This document shows, piece by piece, positions 1-8,490 of a stretch of DNA of 16,823 nucleotides. The notes below the pieces were generated by a model that worked only from the letters and a program-made list of their open reading frames with translations, ran no database searches and had not been told where the DNA came from. This stretch comes from JAGQTE01 sp964648005 (GTDB lineage Bacteria > Actinomycetota > Acidimicrobiia > Acidimicrobiales > Acidimicrobilacustridaceae): assembly GCA_964648005.1 (NCBI GenBank), contig CAZYKR010000070.1:1-16823 (forward strand), read 5' to 3'. Position numbers and translations under genes: made by a program. Numbering within the stretch: position 1 is the first letter of the stretch; each line of letters begins with the position of its first letter.

Positions 1-237
1 GGCGTGGGCCTCGACGGCGATGCCGACGAGTCGACGTGCCACCTTCAGCGGGGTGTGGACGCTGCCCCGTTGCCGATCGGCGGGCTCCAGCAGCGCAGCC
101 CGCAGCAGCCCGGGGCCGTGCACGGGGTCGGCGAAGGCACCGGCCGACACGGCGCGCTCGATCACCACCACCGGCGCCTCGCCGGCCGACCGCGCCGCCG
201 TGGCGAGCGCGGCGATGGCGTCGTCGTCAGGGTGCAT
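1..237 (-). CDS. 5'-truncated-by-window CDS, possible N6-adenine DNA methyltransferase N-terminus
   Basis: Only the first 79 codons of this minus-strand gene are inside the window; it continues beyond position 1. From the ATG at 237 the protein begins MHPDDDAIAALATAARSAGE and has no internal stop. The end of the visible part, QRGSVHTPLKVARRLV (residues 57-71), resembles the stretch found just before motif I in class I N6-adenine DNA methylases (pattern G-x-x-x-TP-x-x-x-A-x-x-L-V). The SAM-binding FxGxG and catalytic NPPY motifs would lie outside the window, so function is a guess from this one motif. An in-frame GTG at 270 overlaps the stop of the upstream gene in a GTGA arrangement and would add 11 residues; neither start has a good ribosome binding site. 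The gene probably follows the zinc-ribbon gene in one transcript. Confidence is moderate that it is coding and low for the methylase call. Confidence 0.5.
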   Translation of the reverse strand, partial: MHPDDDAIAALATAARSAGEAPVVVIERAVSAGAFADPVHGPGLLRAALLEPADRQRGSVHTPLKVARRLVGIAVEAHA

Positions 238-266
238 CGCCGAGCCGCCGGCTCGACGACCGCCGG

Positions 267-1742
267 TCACTGCGAGCGGACGTTGAGCTGTGCCTCGTAA
301 GGACCCGAGCCGCCGAGGCTCCCGATCACCTTGGCGCAGCCCTCACCGGCGGTGTTCTTGAACGTGATGCTCTTGGTCTCGCCGGGGTTGATCTGTCCGC
401 TGGCGGGACCCTGCGGCGCCACCGAGGCTTGCGGCGGGCTGCAGTTGCCACCCGAGAGCTGGTACTGGGTCGGCGAGCCGCCGTCGTTGCGGATGACGAT
501 GACGAAGTCCTTGTTCTTGCCGATCTCGGCCGGCGGACCCTGGATGACGTTCACCTTGCCCGGCGACGGACGGGTCGTGGGCGGGATCGTCACCGTGGCC
601 GTGGGCCGGGGGCCGGCGGTGGTCGTCGGCGCCGCGGTCGTCGTCGGTGCGGCGGTGCTGGTGGGTGCGGCTGTGGTGGTGGTGGACTCACCGGCGGTCG
701 TGGTGGTCGACTCGTCGGGCTTGGTGGTGCTGGTGCCGTCGCCGCCGCCCTCGGCCTGCTTGGCCGTGCTGGACGTGGTGGTGCTCGGGCCGCTGGCCAC
801 CTGGTCGCCGTCGCCGCCGCCTCGGGTGGCGGCGAACGCGATGCCGCCGATCAGCAGCAGCGCCACGACGATGCCCACACCGATGAGCGCGCCCTTGCCG
901 CCGCCGCCACCGCCACTCGGCGGCGGTGCCTGCATGCCGGTCGGGGGCGAGGCGGGCGGCTGGTAGGTCGGTGCCTGATACGCCGGCGTCACGGCCGTGG
1001 CGTCCATCGCCGCGGCGCCGGCCGCACCTGCGCCGACACCGGCGGCGACGGTGGTGGCGTCGCCGACGTACGGGTCCGAGGCCCCGAAGCTCCCCTCGGG
1101 AGCGGGCGGCTCGGGCTCGGCGACGGTCGGGTCGGCGTAGAGCGCACCGGCGGGTGCGGCGTCGGGGGCAACGTCGCCGGCAAGGTCCTCGGCGGCGCCG
1201 GAGGCGGTGTCGGCCAGCGCCTCGGCGCCTGTGGCCAGGGCGGCACCAGCGGCCACACCGCCGACCGCTGCGGCTCCGGCCACACCGAGCCCTCCATCGT
1301 GGTCGTCGTCCTGCGCCTCCGCCATCGGCTCGTCGGCGGGCGCCTCCGCCACCGGCTCCTCGACGGCCGGCTCCTCGGCCAGCGGCTCGTCGGCGACGGG
1401 CACGGCATCGATCAGCGCCGTGTCGGCAGCCAGGGTCTCGTCGGCGGTGACGTCGGCCGCGACGGCCTCGTCCGCCACGGCGGCGTCGCCATCGTCGGCG
1501 TCGTAGAACTCGGTGGCGACCGGCGTGCCGCACTCGCCGCAGAACGACGCCCCGGTCGGCAGCAGCGCACCGCAGGCGCCACAGGCGTACTGGAGCTCGT
1601 CGGACGCCATCTCGTCGAGCAGGAGGTCCTGATCCTCGATGTCGGTCGCCACATCGTCGACCGGCGCCGCCGCGGGCGCCTCATCGCCGCCCGAGCTCCC
1701 GAGCTGGAAGAGCGTCTTCGGCGTCTTCTTGTTGTTGGCCAT
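267..1742 (-). CDS. zinc-ribbon, single-pass membrane protein with Thr-rich stalk and extracellular beta-domain
   Basis: A 491-residue protein of unknown function with clear modular design. Residues 1-45 are acidic and polar. A zinc ribbon follows with C54-x2-C57 and C68-x2-C71 (CGACG...CGECG). Residues 80-275 are low-complexity Ala/Asp/Glu/Pro with a small Gly/Ala block at 150-175. A Gly-rich run (277-283) precedes one transmembrane helix at about 284-306. After the membrane comes a Thr/Ser/Pro/Ala stalk (318-395, repeated TTTTA/APTTTA units) and a C-terminal domain of about 100 residues (396-491) with two cysteines (C434, C469) and alternating beta-strand pattern, resembling Ig-like/CARDB-type domains. 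By topology the zinc ribbon is cytoplasmic and the C-terminal domain is outside. A GGGGGAA tract lies 8-9 bases before the ATG. The design is common in actinobacteria for membrane-anchored proteins; no enzyme motif is visible. Coding is certain, function is not. Confidence 0.85.
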   Translation of the reverse strand: MANNKKTPKTLFQLGSSGGDEAPAAAPVDDVATDIEDQDLLLDEMASDELQYACGACGALLPTGASFCGECGTPVATEFYDADDGDAAVADEAVAADVTADETLAADTALIDAVPVADEPLAEEPAVEEPVAEAPADEPMAEAQDDDHDGGLGVAGAAAVGGVAAGAALATGAEALADTASGAAEDLAGDVAPDAAPAGALYADPTVAEPEPPAPEGSFGASDPYVGDATTVAAGVGAGAAGAAAMDATAVTPAYQAPTYQPPASPPTGMQAPPPSGGGGGGKGALIGVGIVVALLLIGGIAFAATRGGGDGDQVASGPSTTTSSTAKQAEGGGDGTSTTKPDESTTTTAGESTTTTAAPTSTAAPTTTAAPTTTAGPRPTATVTIPPTTRPSPGKVNVIQGPPAEIGKNKDFVIVIRNDGGSPTQYQLSGGNCSPPQASVAPQGPASGQINPGETKSITFKNTAGEGCAKVIGSLGGSGPYEAQLNVRSQ

Positions 1743-1800
1743 CTCCGGGTTCCCCCACTGTCACCAGGTGCCGGCTCCACCGGCGTCGAGGCTGGCGGAC

Positions 1801-1827
1801 CCACGGACGCGCAACGCGCGCGCGTGG
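1801..1827. other. strong GC hairpin between minus-strand genes
   Basis: CCACG (1801-1805) pairs with CGTGG (1823-1827); after a 2x2 mismatch, CGCGC (1808-1812) pairs with GCGCG (1816-1820) around an AAC loop. It sits in the 158-bp gap between the stop of the membrane-protein gene (1901) and the start of the zinc-ribbon gene (1742). It could be a terminator without a T-run or a structured leader; there is no T-tract on either side. In DNA this GC-rich, hairpins arise easily, so the call is weak. Confidence 0.3.
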
Positions 1828-1900
1828 TCACAAGCCTGCCACGTTCTGATCGGCAACTTGGCCCGCGCCTGTAGGAGTCTGCCGATTTGGCGTTCGGCGC

Positions 1901-2989
1901 TCAGCCCGTCGCTTGCTGGGCCCCGCCACCGCCCGGCAGGCCGACGCTGGCGGCGACGGCGGGCTGACGGAGCTTCCAGATGAACCCGTCGTAGAACACG
2001 TGCAGGCCGCCGAGGGTGAAGAACACGACGCCGTACAGCACCGGCGACCCGGCCCGCTCCAGCAGGGTGACGATCCCGATGATGATCCCCACGTACACCA
2101 CGAAGAACCCGACCCGACCCGGGCGGGCGCGCACGGCACGGCCCAGCACGGCCCCGCCGTCTGCCTCGGCGCTCACGTAGCGACGGCCCATCGAGTGGTG
2201 CACGACGACGAAGTACTCGAGGGCGTGGGCGCCGACGTAGCCGAGCAGGCCGGCGAGCGGCGCCACCAGGATCACGCCGAACAGCAGCGCCGTCGATCCG
2301 ACGTAGAGCCACTTCGCCGGGTTCGCCGCCGCACCGCGGCGCCCTTCGCGCACGATCCAGGTGGCGAACAGCCCGGCCGCCAGGGCCAGGGCCGGCAGCA
2401 CCAGCCACGTCGCCGCGCCGCGCAGCGTCGTCAGCACCGAGATCGCCTCGGAGTTGTTGCGTCCGAGGGCCGCCAGCCCGGCGGCGCGATCGGGCGTCGT
2501 CGGGTCCGCTGCCACCCAGATCAGCGCCAGGCCCAGCCATGAGAAGAGCATCCACAGCTCGAGGCGACCCTCCTCCTGGCCGGCCTTGCGGCCGTAGATG
2601 CGGGTGAGGCCGTACCGCTGCATCAAGGTGTGCTCGGCGTTCCAGAGGCCGCCGATGACCGCCACGAGCACGAAGCTGACCTGCACCCCGACGAACGTGG
2701 CGAGGATGAACACGATCGGGCTCCACGTGAAGATGGCCCGGCGCAGCGCGAACCGCTCCTTGTCGCCGTAGACCAGCGCCACCGTGAGCGGCTGGTGGGC
2801 GAACGACAGCAGGAACACCGCCGTGGCGTAGGCGTCCAGCGCGCTCGGCGCCACCGCCTCGACCCACAGGGCGCCGACGACGAACGGCACCCAGCACAGC
2901 GCCACCACGGCATCCAGCCACGGGCCGTGGATCCATTGGGGCCGCGCCCGGGTTCGGGGCGCGGCGTCGACCGCAAGCTCAGCCACCAT
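1901..2989 (-). CDS. polytopic membrane protein with histidine motifs, function unknown
   Basis: A 362-residue integral membrane protein with about eight hydrophobic segments (approximately 26-46, 54-74, 90-114, 146-162, 193-212, 228-252, 293-312, 316-333). Histidines fall at helix ends in motif-like contexts: SFAHQP (H65), NAEHTLMQRYGL (H120), GAHALEYFVVVHHS (H255, H264, H265), and a C-terminal LHVFYDGFIWKLR (H330, D334, W338). Such intramembrane histidines can bind metal or haem, as in membrane desaturases and carotenoid-cleaving Brp/Blh enzymes, but I cannot place it in a named family. The C-terminal tail (343-362) is Gly/Ala-rich and disordered. The ATG is preceded at a 9-base distance by TACGAT, a -10-like box, suggesting a leaderless transcript. 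It is divergently transcribed from the dioxygenase-like gene; a shared regulatory region is possible. Coding is certain. Confidence 0.85.
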   Translation of the reverse strand: MVAELAVDAAPRTRARPQWIHGPWLDAVVALCWVPFVVGALWVEAVAPSALDAYATAVFLLSFAHQPLTVALVYGDKERFALRRAIFTWSPIVFILATFVGVQVSFVLVAVIGGLWNAEHTLMQRYGLTRIYGRKAGQEEGRLELWMLFSWLGLALIWVAADPTTPDRAAGLAALGRNNSEAISVLTTLRGAATWLVLPALALAAGLFATWIVREGRRGAAANPAKWLYVGSTALLFGVILVAPLAGLLGYVGAHALEYFVVVHHSMGRRYVSAEADGGAVLGRAVRARPGRVGFFVVYVGIIIGIVTLLERAGSPVLYGVVFFTLGGLHVFYDGFIWKLRQPAVAASVGLPGGGGAQQATG

Positions 2990-2998
2990 CGGGCGCAG

Positions 2999-3023
2999 AT
3001 CGTAGGCGCACGCGTCCTACAGT
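2999..3023. promoter_or_regulatory. divergent promoter region of membrane-protein and dioxygenase genes
   Basis: On the minus strand, TACGAT (3004-2999) fits TANNNT and ends 9 bases before the ATG at 2989. On the plus strand, TACAGT (3018-3023) also fits TANNNT and lies 74 bases before the GTG at 3098. The two boxes sit inside or next to an inverted repeat, GTAGG (3002-3006) and CCTAC (3016-3020). No convincing -35 hexamers are visible. Single TANNNT boxes are weak evidence alone; their position between divergent genes is what supports the call. Confidence 0.4.
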
Positions 3024-3097
3024 GGCGCCAGCCCGGCGGCGGGGCACCCGACGACTCGGGACCCGACCGGCGCGACGACGACCTGGGGGAGGTTGAC

Positions 3098-3913
3098 GTG
3101 ACCACGACGATCTCGGTGCACGAGCACCTGGACCGCATCGCCACGGACGGCTACACGATCGTCGAGGACGCCATCGAACCGGCGCTCGTCGACGAGCTCG
3201 AGGCCACGGTGCACCGCCTGGAGCACGACCTCGACGTCACGGGCGCACCGAACGCGTTCGAAGGCGACCGGACGCTGCGCATCTACAACCTCCTCGTCCA
3301 CGGCCAGGTGTTCCAGCGCGTGCCGGTGCACCCGTCGGTGCTGCCGATCGTCGAAGGCGTGCTCGATCGTGGCTGCCTGATCTCGTCGCTGTCGTCCATC
3401 GACATCCAACCGGGCGAGACCCCGCAGCCGATGCATGCCGACGACCAGTTGATCCCCCTGCCCAAGCCCCATCCGCCGGTGGTGTGCAACTCGATGTGGG
3501 CGTTGAGCGACTTCACCGAGGCCAATGGTGCCACCCGCATCGTGCCGGGCTCCCACCTCGCCGACGGTGACCCCGACCTCTTCGGCGACCATCCGGACGC
3601 CATCGCCGCCGAGATGCGGCGGGGATCCGTGCTGATCTGGCACGGAAGCCTGTGGCATGGCGGCGGCCCCAACACCACCGACGGCGCCCGCCTGGGGCTG
3701 GCGATGAACTACTGCGCCGGCTACATCCGCCAGCAGGAGAACCAGCAGCTGGGCATCCCACGGGACCTGGCGCGCACGTTCGATCGGCGCCTCCAGCGGC
3801 TCGTCGGCTACGGCACGTACCACGCGCTGATCGGCCACATCGACAAGCGCGACCCGGCGTTCCTGCTCGACGATGCCGCCGGTGACGACCACCGGATGGT
3901 CTGGGACGGCTGA
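3098..3913 (+). CDS. phytanoyl-CoA dioxygenase (PhyH)-like Fe(II)/2-oxoglutarate oxygenase
   Basis: A 271-residue protein of the PhyH family: cytoplasmic, non-haem Fe(II) and 2-oxoglutarate-dependent oxygenases that hydroxylate acyl-CoAs or small metabolites. The facial triad is visible: H113 and D115 in PMHADDQL, distal H187 in IWHGSLWHGGGPN, and R198 in DGARLGL about 11 residues later, where the 2-oxoglutarate carboxylate is normally held. The family-typical GATRIVPGSH (145-153) lies between them. The GTG start is chosen because GGGGGAGG (3085-3092) is 5 bases upstream and the protein then begins with the usual EHLDRIATDGYTIVEDAI helix; upstream codons in the same frame antisense the neighbouring membrane gene. 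Length matches the family. The substrate cannot be told from sequence. The kinase gene follows 137 bp downstream on the same strand. Confidence 0.9.
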   Translation: MTTTISVHEHLDRIATDGYTIVEDAIEPALVDELEATVHRLEHDLDVTGAPNAFEGDRTLRIYNLLVHGQVFQRVPVHPSVLPIVEGVLDRGCLISSLSSIDIQPGETPQPMHADDQLIPLPKPHPPVVCNSMWALSDFTEANGATRIVPGSHLADGDPDLFGDHPDAIAAEMRRGSVLIWHGSLWHGGGPNTTDGARLGLAMNYCAGYIRQQENQQLGIPRDLARTFDRRLQRLVGYGTYHALIGHIDKRDPAFLLDDAAGDDHRMVWDG

Positions 3914-3980
3914 CCCGATCGCCGCCGAGGTCACCTTGCCCCCCGCGAAGCTGCAACACTGAGTGCCTGGTCGGCAGCCG

Positions 3981-3996
3981 CGGTGGACATCCACCG
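3981..3996. other. 6-bp stem, 4-base loop inverted repeat upstream of the kinase gene
   Basis: CGGTGG (3981-3986) and CCACCG (3991-3996) flank ACAT. It lies in the 137-bp gap between the PhyH-like stop and the kinase start, 54 bases before the GTG. It may be an operator or a weak terminator/attenuator. No T-run follows. Little else is seen in this gap apart from the GGAGGA before the kinase gene. Confidence 0.25.
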
Positions 3997-4050
3997 GTGT
4001 CGGGGCGAGCTGGCCAACCACACGATGGATGTACACGGGGTTGGAGGACA

Positions 4051-5181
4051 GTGAGCGACACGTTCGCCATGGCGCGCGCTCGCAAGGCCCTCGAGGAGGC
4101 CGGCCTCGACTTCCGCATGCCGCTCGAGCGCGCCTCGAGCGTGACGAACGAGGTGTGGCTGTCACCCGAGTACGTCATCCGGGTGAACCGCCAGCCCAAC
4201 CAACGGCTGCACCGTGAGGCGACCTTCGGGCCGCTGCTGCCGGCGGCCGTCAACTACCCCGAGATCGTCGGCTACGGCGGTCAGCTCGGCGCCGACTGGC
4301 TGATCGTCCGCCGCCAGCCCGGCAACGTGCTGTCGCGCCTGTGGCCGAGCATGAGCCTCGACGAGCGGCGCGAGGCGGTCCGCCAGCTGGCGGTGATCCT
4401 GCGCAACCTGCACCTGGTCGAGGCGCCGGCCGACCTGCCCGACATCGCCGTGCCGCAGCTGCTCGACGGCCACCGGTTCTCCACGGTCGAGCCCCTCGTC
4501 GGCGCCTTCGAGACGGCACGGGGGCTGCCCCACGTCGATCGCGGTCTGATGGCCGACCTGCAGCTGATGGTGCAGGAGACCGCCGACACCATCGAGCCGT
4601 TCAACATCACGACGCTCGTCCACGGCGACCTGCACTTCGAGAACGTGCTGTGGGACACCGACCGGATCACGGCGCTGCTCGACTTCGAGTACGCCCGGCC
4701 CGGGCCACCCGATCTCGACCTCGACGTGCTGCTGCGCTTCTCGGCCTACCCGTTCCTGCACGTGGCCGAGGACTACGAGCACCTGACCCGCGCCGAGGAC
4801 TACGAGCCGGTCCCCTACTGGCTCGCCGAGGACTACCCGGAGCTGTTCAGCCATCCCAAGGTCTTCGAGCGCACCGTGCTCTACAGCATCGCCTACGACA
4901 TGCGCGAGCTGATCGAGTTCCCCCCGCCGCGCCCGCCGCGCGAGCTGTCGCGCTATCACCCGCACAACCGGCTCGACATGGTCGCCCGTGGCGTCAGCCA
5001 CCTGCACGAGCTGGCCGGTCGCAGCGGCGGCATCGACGGCACCGGCCGCTACACGGCCAACCCCGGCATCGAGCCGCCCTACGTGTCGGACACCTCGCCA
5101 CCGCTGTCACGCTCGAGCCGGCCGCTGCCGTCACGGCGTGGCGGATCGCCCGCCGACGCCAGCGACGACGCCTCGACCTGA
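4051..5181 (+). CDS. APH-family (aminoglycoside phosphotransferase fold) kinase
   Basis: A 376-residue protein with the APH/choline-kinase fold. The catalytic (Brenner) motif HGDLHFENVLW is at 191-201 (D193 as base, N198), and the metal-binding DFE of subdomain VII is at D211 in ALLDFEYARPGPP. The N-lobe holds NEVWL (33-37) and VIRVN (42-46), the latter carrying the likely ATP-binding residue region. Family members phosphorylate small hydroxylated metabolites, not only antibiotics; nothing here points to resistance, and the substrate is unknown. GGAGGA (4043-4048) is only 2-3 bases before the chosen GTG; an ATG at 4069 would be the alternative start, removing 6 residues. The last 34 residues (343-376) are Ser/Pro/Arg-rich and lie in DNA that also encodes the lgt tail on the other strand. 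The fold ends well before, near residue 325. Confidence 0.85.
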   Translation: MSDTFAMARARKALEEAGLDFRMPLERASSVTNEVWLSPEYVIRVNRQPNQRLHREATFGPLLPAAVNYPEIVGYGGQLGADWLIVRRQPGNVLSRLWPSMSLDERREAVRQLAVILRNLHLVEAPADLPDIAVPQLLDGHRFSTVEPLVGAFETARGLPHVDRGLMADLQLMVQETADTIEPFNITTLVHGDLHFENVLWDTDRITALLDFEYARPGPPDLDLDVLLRFSAYPFLHVAEDYEHLTRAEDYEPVPYWLAEDYPELFSHPKVFERTVLYSIAYDMRELIEFPPPRPPRELSRYHPHNRLDMVARGVSHLHELAGRSGGIDGTGRYTANPGIEPPYVSDTSPPLSRSSRPLPSRRGGSPADASDDAST

Positions 5182-6068
5182 GCGCCCCCGTCGGGCTCGG
5201 CACCGTCGGCATCGGCGCCGGCCTCGGCGGCTGCCGGACCGAACCCCTCGTGGTACGGCGCGTCGGAGTCATCGGGGCGACGACGCAGGCCTCCGATGAG
5301 CAGGAAGGCGACGGCGGCACCGATGCCGACCAGGCTCATCCAGGTGTTGATGCGGAACGGCCCGATCGTCGACGCCGTGTCGATGCGCAGCGCCTCGACC
5401 CAGAGCCGCCCCAGGAAGTAGCCGCCGACGTACACGGCGAACAGCCGCCCGGGCCGCAGGATCCGTCGTTGGTCGATGAGCAAGAGCACCCCGACGAGCG
5501 AGAGGTTCCACAGCGCCTCGTAGAGGAACGTCGGGTGGAACGTGGCGAACTGCTCGTACCCGATCGGGCGGTTGACCAGGTCGATCTGCAACCCCCACGG
5601 GAGGTCGGTCGGCGACCCGAACAGCTCCTGGTTGAACCAGTTGCCGAAGCGTCCGATGGCCTGGGCCAGCGGCAACGCCGGCGCCACGGCGTCGAAGATC
5701 GGGCCGGGGCGGATGCCGAGGCGTCGGGCGATGATGACGCCGACGATCGTGCCGAGCGCCACCCCACCGGGGATGCCAAGGCCGCCCTTCCAGATGGCGA
5801 GGGCACCCAACGGATCGTCGGGGAAGTACGTCTTCCAGTCGGTGGCGACGTGGTAGAGCCGAGCGCCGATCAGGCCGGCCGGCACCGCCCACAAGGCGAT
5901 GGTCACGACGTCCTCGGGATCGCCGCCGCGGGCCGCCCAGCGCTTGCGCGACAGCCAGACGGCCGCCACGACGCCGAGGGCGATCATCACGCCGTAGGCG
6001 CGGATCGGCAGCGGGCCGAGGGTGTTCGTCGATGGTGACGGCAGGCTCGCCAGCAGCGCGTGCAGCAC
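5079..6068 (-). CDS. lgt: prolipoprotein diacylglyceryl transferase Lgt
   Basis: Lgt transfers a diacylglyceryl group from phosphatidylglycerol to the lipobox cysteine of prelipoproteins in the cytoplasmic membrane. The Lgt signature is at 139-148 (GRFGNWFNQE; R140, N143, N146, E148), with the earlier GARLYHV (68-74), GGLGIPGG (95-102), the HPTFLYEALWN segment (178-188) and GRLWVEALRID (220-230). Seven hydrophobic segments are expected and can be seen between residues 2 and 262. The N-terminus (LLASLPSPSTNTLGPLPIRAYG) is typical for actinobacterial Lgt. The GTG at 6068 is chosen because TAGCCT (6082-6077) lies 8 bases upstream in leaderless geometry; no in-frame ATG is better. From residue 264 a hydrophilic Ala/Asp/Gly-rich tail of about 65 residues extends beyond the core. 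Its last 34 codons overlap the convergent kinase gene. The acyl-CoA dehydrogenase gene ends 46 bp upstream, so read-through is possible. Confidence 0.95.
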   Translation of the reverse strand: MLHALLASLPSPSTNTLGPLPIRAYGVMIALGVVAAVWLSRKRWAARGGDPEDVVTIALWAVPAGLIGARLYHVATDWKTYFPDDPLGALAIWKGGLGIPGGVALGTIVGVIIARRLGIRPGPIFDAVAPALPLAQAIGRFGNWFNQELFGSPTDLPWGLQIDLVNRPIGYEQFATFHPTFLYEALWNLSLVGVLLLIDQRRILRPGRLFAVYVGGYFLGRLWVEALRIDTASTIGPFRINTWMSLVGIGAAVAFLLIGGLRRRPDDSDAPYHEGFGPAAAEAGADADGAEPDGGAQVEASSLASAGDPPRRDGSGRLERDSGGEVSDT

Positions 6069-6076
6069 GAGGAGCG

Positions 6077-6082
6077 AGGCTA
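6077..6082 (-). promoter_or_regulatory. -10-like box TAGCCT, leaderless geometry, for lgt
   Basis: TAGCCT fits TANNNT and ends 8 bases before the GTG start of lgt, the spacing expected for a leaderless transcript. No -35 hexamer is seen 16-18 bases upstream. Confidence 0.35.
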
Positions 6083-6114
6083 CCGGCTCGTGGTCGCGCC
6101 GCCGTGCCGCGCCT

Positions 6115-7920
<1,806 letters not shown>

Positions 7921-7929
7921 CGGCCGCGT

Positions 7930-7951
7930 ACCTTACGCAGCCGCCGTGACG
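7930..7951 (-). promoter_or_regulatory. candidate promoter of the acyl-CoA dehydrogenase gene
   Basis: On the minus strand, TAAGGT (7935-7930) fits TANNNT and ends 9 bases before the ATG. A TGAC core resembling part of TTGACA lies about 17-18 bases further upstream, within the palindrome at 7946-7959. If correct, a repressor on the palindrome would cover the -35 region. Confidence 0.35.
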
Positions 7952-7975
7952 GCCGTCACCGTGACACGCGTGTCA
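7946..7975. promoter_or_regulatory. two abutting perfect 14-bp palindromes, candidate operator
   Basis: GTGACGGCCGTCAC (7946-7959) and TGACACGCGTGTCA (7962-7975) are each perfectly self-complementary, separated by two bases, and share TGAC/GTCA half-sites. The second includes the TGA stop of the YbjN-like gene. They lie 26-55 bases upstream of the acyl-CoA dehydrogenase ATG. TGAC-n-GTCA half-sites are used by several TetR and GntR family regulators of fatty acid and amino acid catabolism; which regulator binds here is unknown. No regulator gene is in the window. Confidence 0.45.
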
Positions 7976-8428
7976 GCCGTGGTTGCCCGACGCGTCGTGC
8001 ACCTGGCCACCGAAGCGGGCGGCGAGGTCGTCGTCCAGCTCGTCGGCGGTGAAGGCCACGGCGATGACCGCCGTGCGCAGCTCGGCGTCGTCGAGGAAGT
8101 CGCCGAGCAGGCTGTGCCCGAACGTGATGGTGATCGTGTCCCCCTGCTCGATCGCCTCGAGGTGCCCGAAGGCGTGCTTGGGGGCGTCGGTGGCGATGAA
8201 CTTGTACAGCTCGGGCGAGGGGGTGCACCCGGTGACGGCGGGTGACACGACGCGCACCACCGAGGAGTCCTCGTCGAAGACGTCAACCGTGATGTCGACC
8301 TTGGCCGATCCGTAGCGGATCGTCCACACGCCATCAGCCACCTCGACCTCGTCGAAGGCTCCGGCGAGGTACTCGTTCACGAGCTGGCGAGTGGTCACCA
8401 CTGCCTCGTTCGTCGCGTCGTCGGCCAT
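7973..8428 (-). CDS. YbjN-like (CesT/YbjN chaperone-fold) small protein
   Basis: A 151-residue soluble acidic protein. It shows the alternating pattern of the YbjN / type III secretion chaperone-like fold: N-terminal helix (13-25, RQLVNEYLAGAF), strands around WTIRYGSAKVDITVDVF (35-51) and VVRVVSPAVTG (57-67), helix SPELYKFIATD (71-81), strand DTITITFGHSLLG (97-109), and a closing helical segment (115-140). Actinobacteria carry many such proteins, usually annotated YbjN domain or peptide-binding chaperone; the role of most is unknown. There is no signal peptide or membrane segment. The ATG is chosen because GGAGGA lies 5 bases upstream, and an extended -10 (TGC then TATCGT at 8467-8462) lies 34 bases upstream. 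The acyl-CoA dehydrogenase gene starts 52 bp downstream on the same strand. Fold assignment is by pattern, moderate confidence. Confidence 0.8.
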   Translation of the reverse strand: MADDATNEAVVTTRQLVNEYLAGAFDEVEVADGVWTIRYGSAKVDITVDVFDEDSSVVRVVSPAVTGCTPSPELYKFIATDAPKHAFGHLEAIEQGDTITITFGHSLLGDFLDDAELRTAVIAVAFTADELDDDLAARFGGQVHDASGNHG

Positions 8429-8461
8429 CGGGTTCCTCCGTGTACGGCGTTGGCGCCCGGC

Positions 8462-8470
8462 ACGATAGCA
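8462..8470 (-). promoter_or_regulatory. extended -10 promoter of the YbjN-like gene
   Basis: Reading the minus strand, TGC followed by TATCGT (8467-8462) forms an extended -10 (TGnTAnnnT). It is 33 bases before the ATG and upstream of a good GGAGGA, giving a leader of roughly 25 bases. No -35 match is visible. Confidence 0.4.
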
Positions 8471-8490
8471 GCGCGCCCAGGTCCGGCGGC

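Noticed and set aside
618..790. Short tandem repeats (Thr-rich codons) as a variable-number DNA repeat or CRISPR-like array
   Set aside because: They are degenerate codon repeats encoding the Thr/Ala/Pro stalk, with no constant repeat-spacer structure.
1814..1825. ACGCGCGCGCGT alternating tract as a Z-DNA or origin signal
   Set aside because: Short CG alternation is expected in DNA this GC-rich; no DnaA boxes or AT-rich element nearby.
36..1874. Long plus-strand open frame of 612 codons opposite the zinc-ribbon gene
   Set aside because: Arg/Gly-rich shadow translation caused by GC-rich codons of the minus-strand gene; the minus strand has a zinc ribbon, membrane helix and sensible composition.
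1901..2989. Naming the membrane protein as a Brp/Blh beta-carotene dioxygenase
   Set aside because: Intramembrane histidines are suggestive, but the motif order and context do not clearly match that family.
4051..5181. Calling the APH-family kinase an aminoglycoside resistance gene
   Set aside because: Only fold-level motifs are present, and the chromosomal housekeeping context gives no sign of resistance or mobility.
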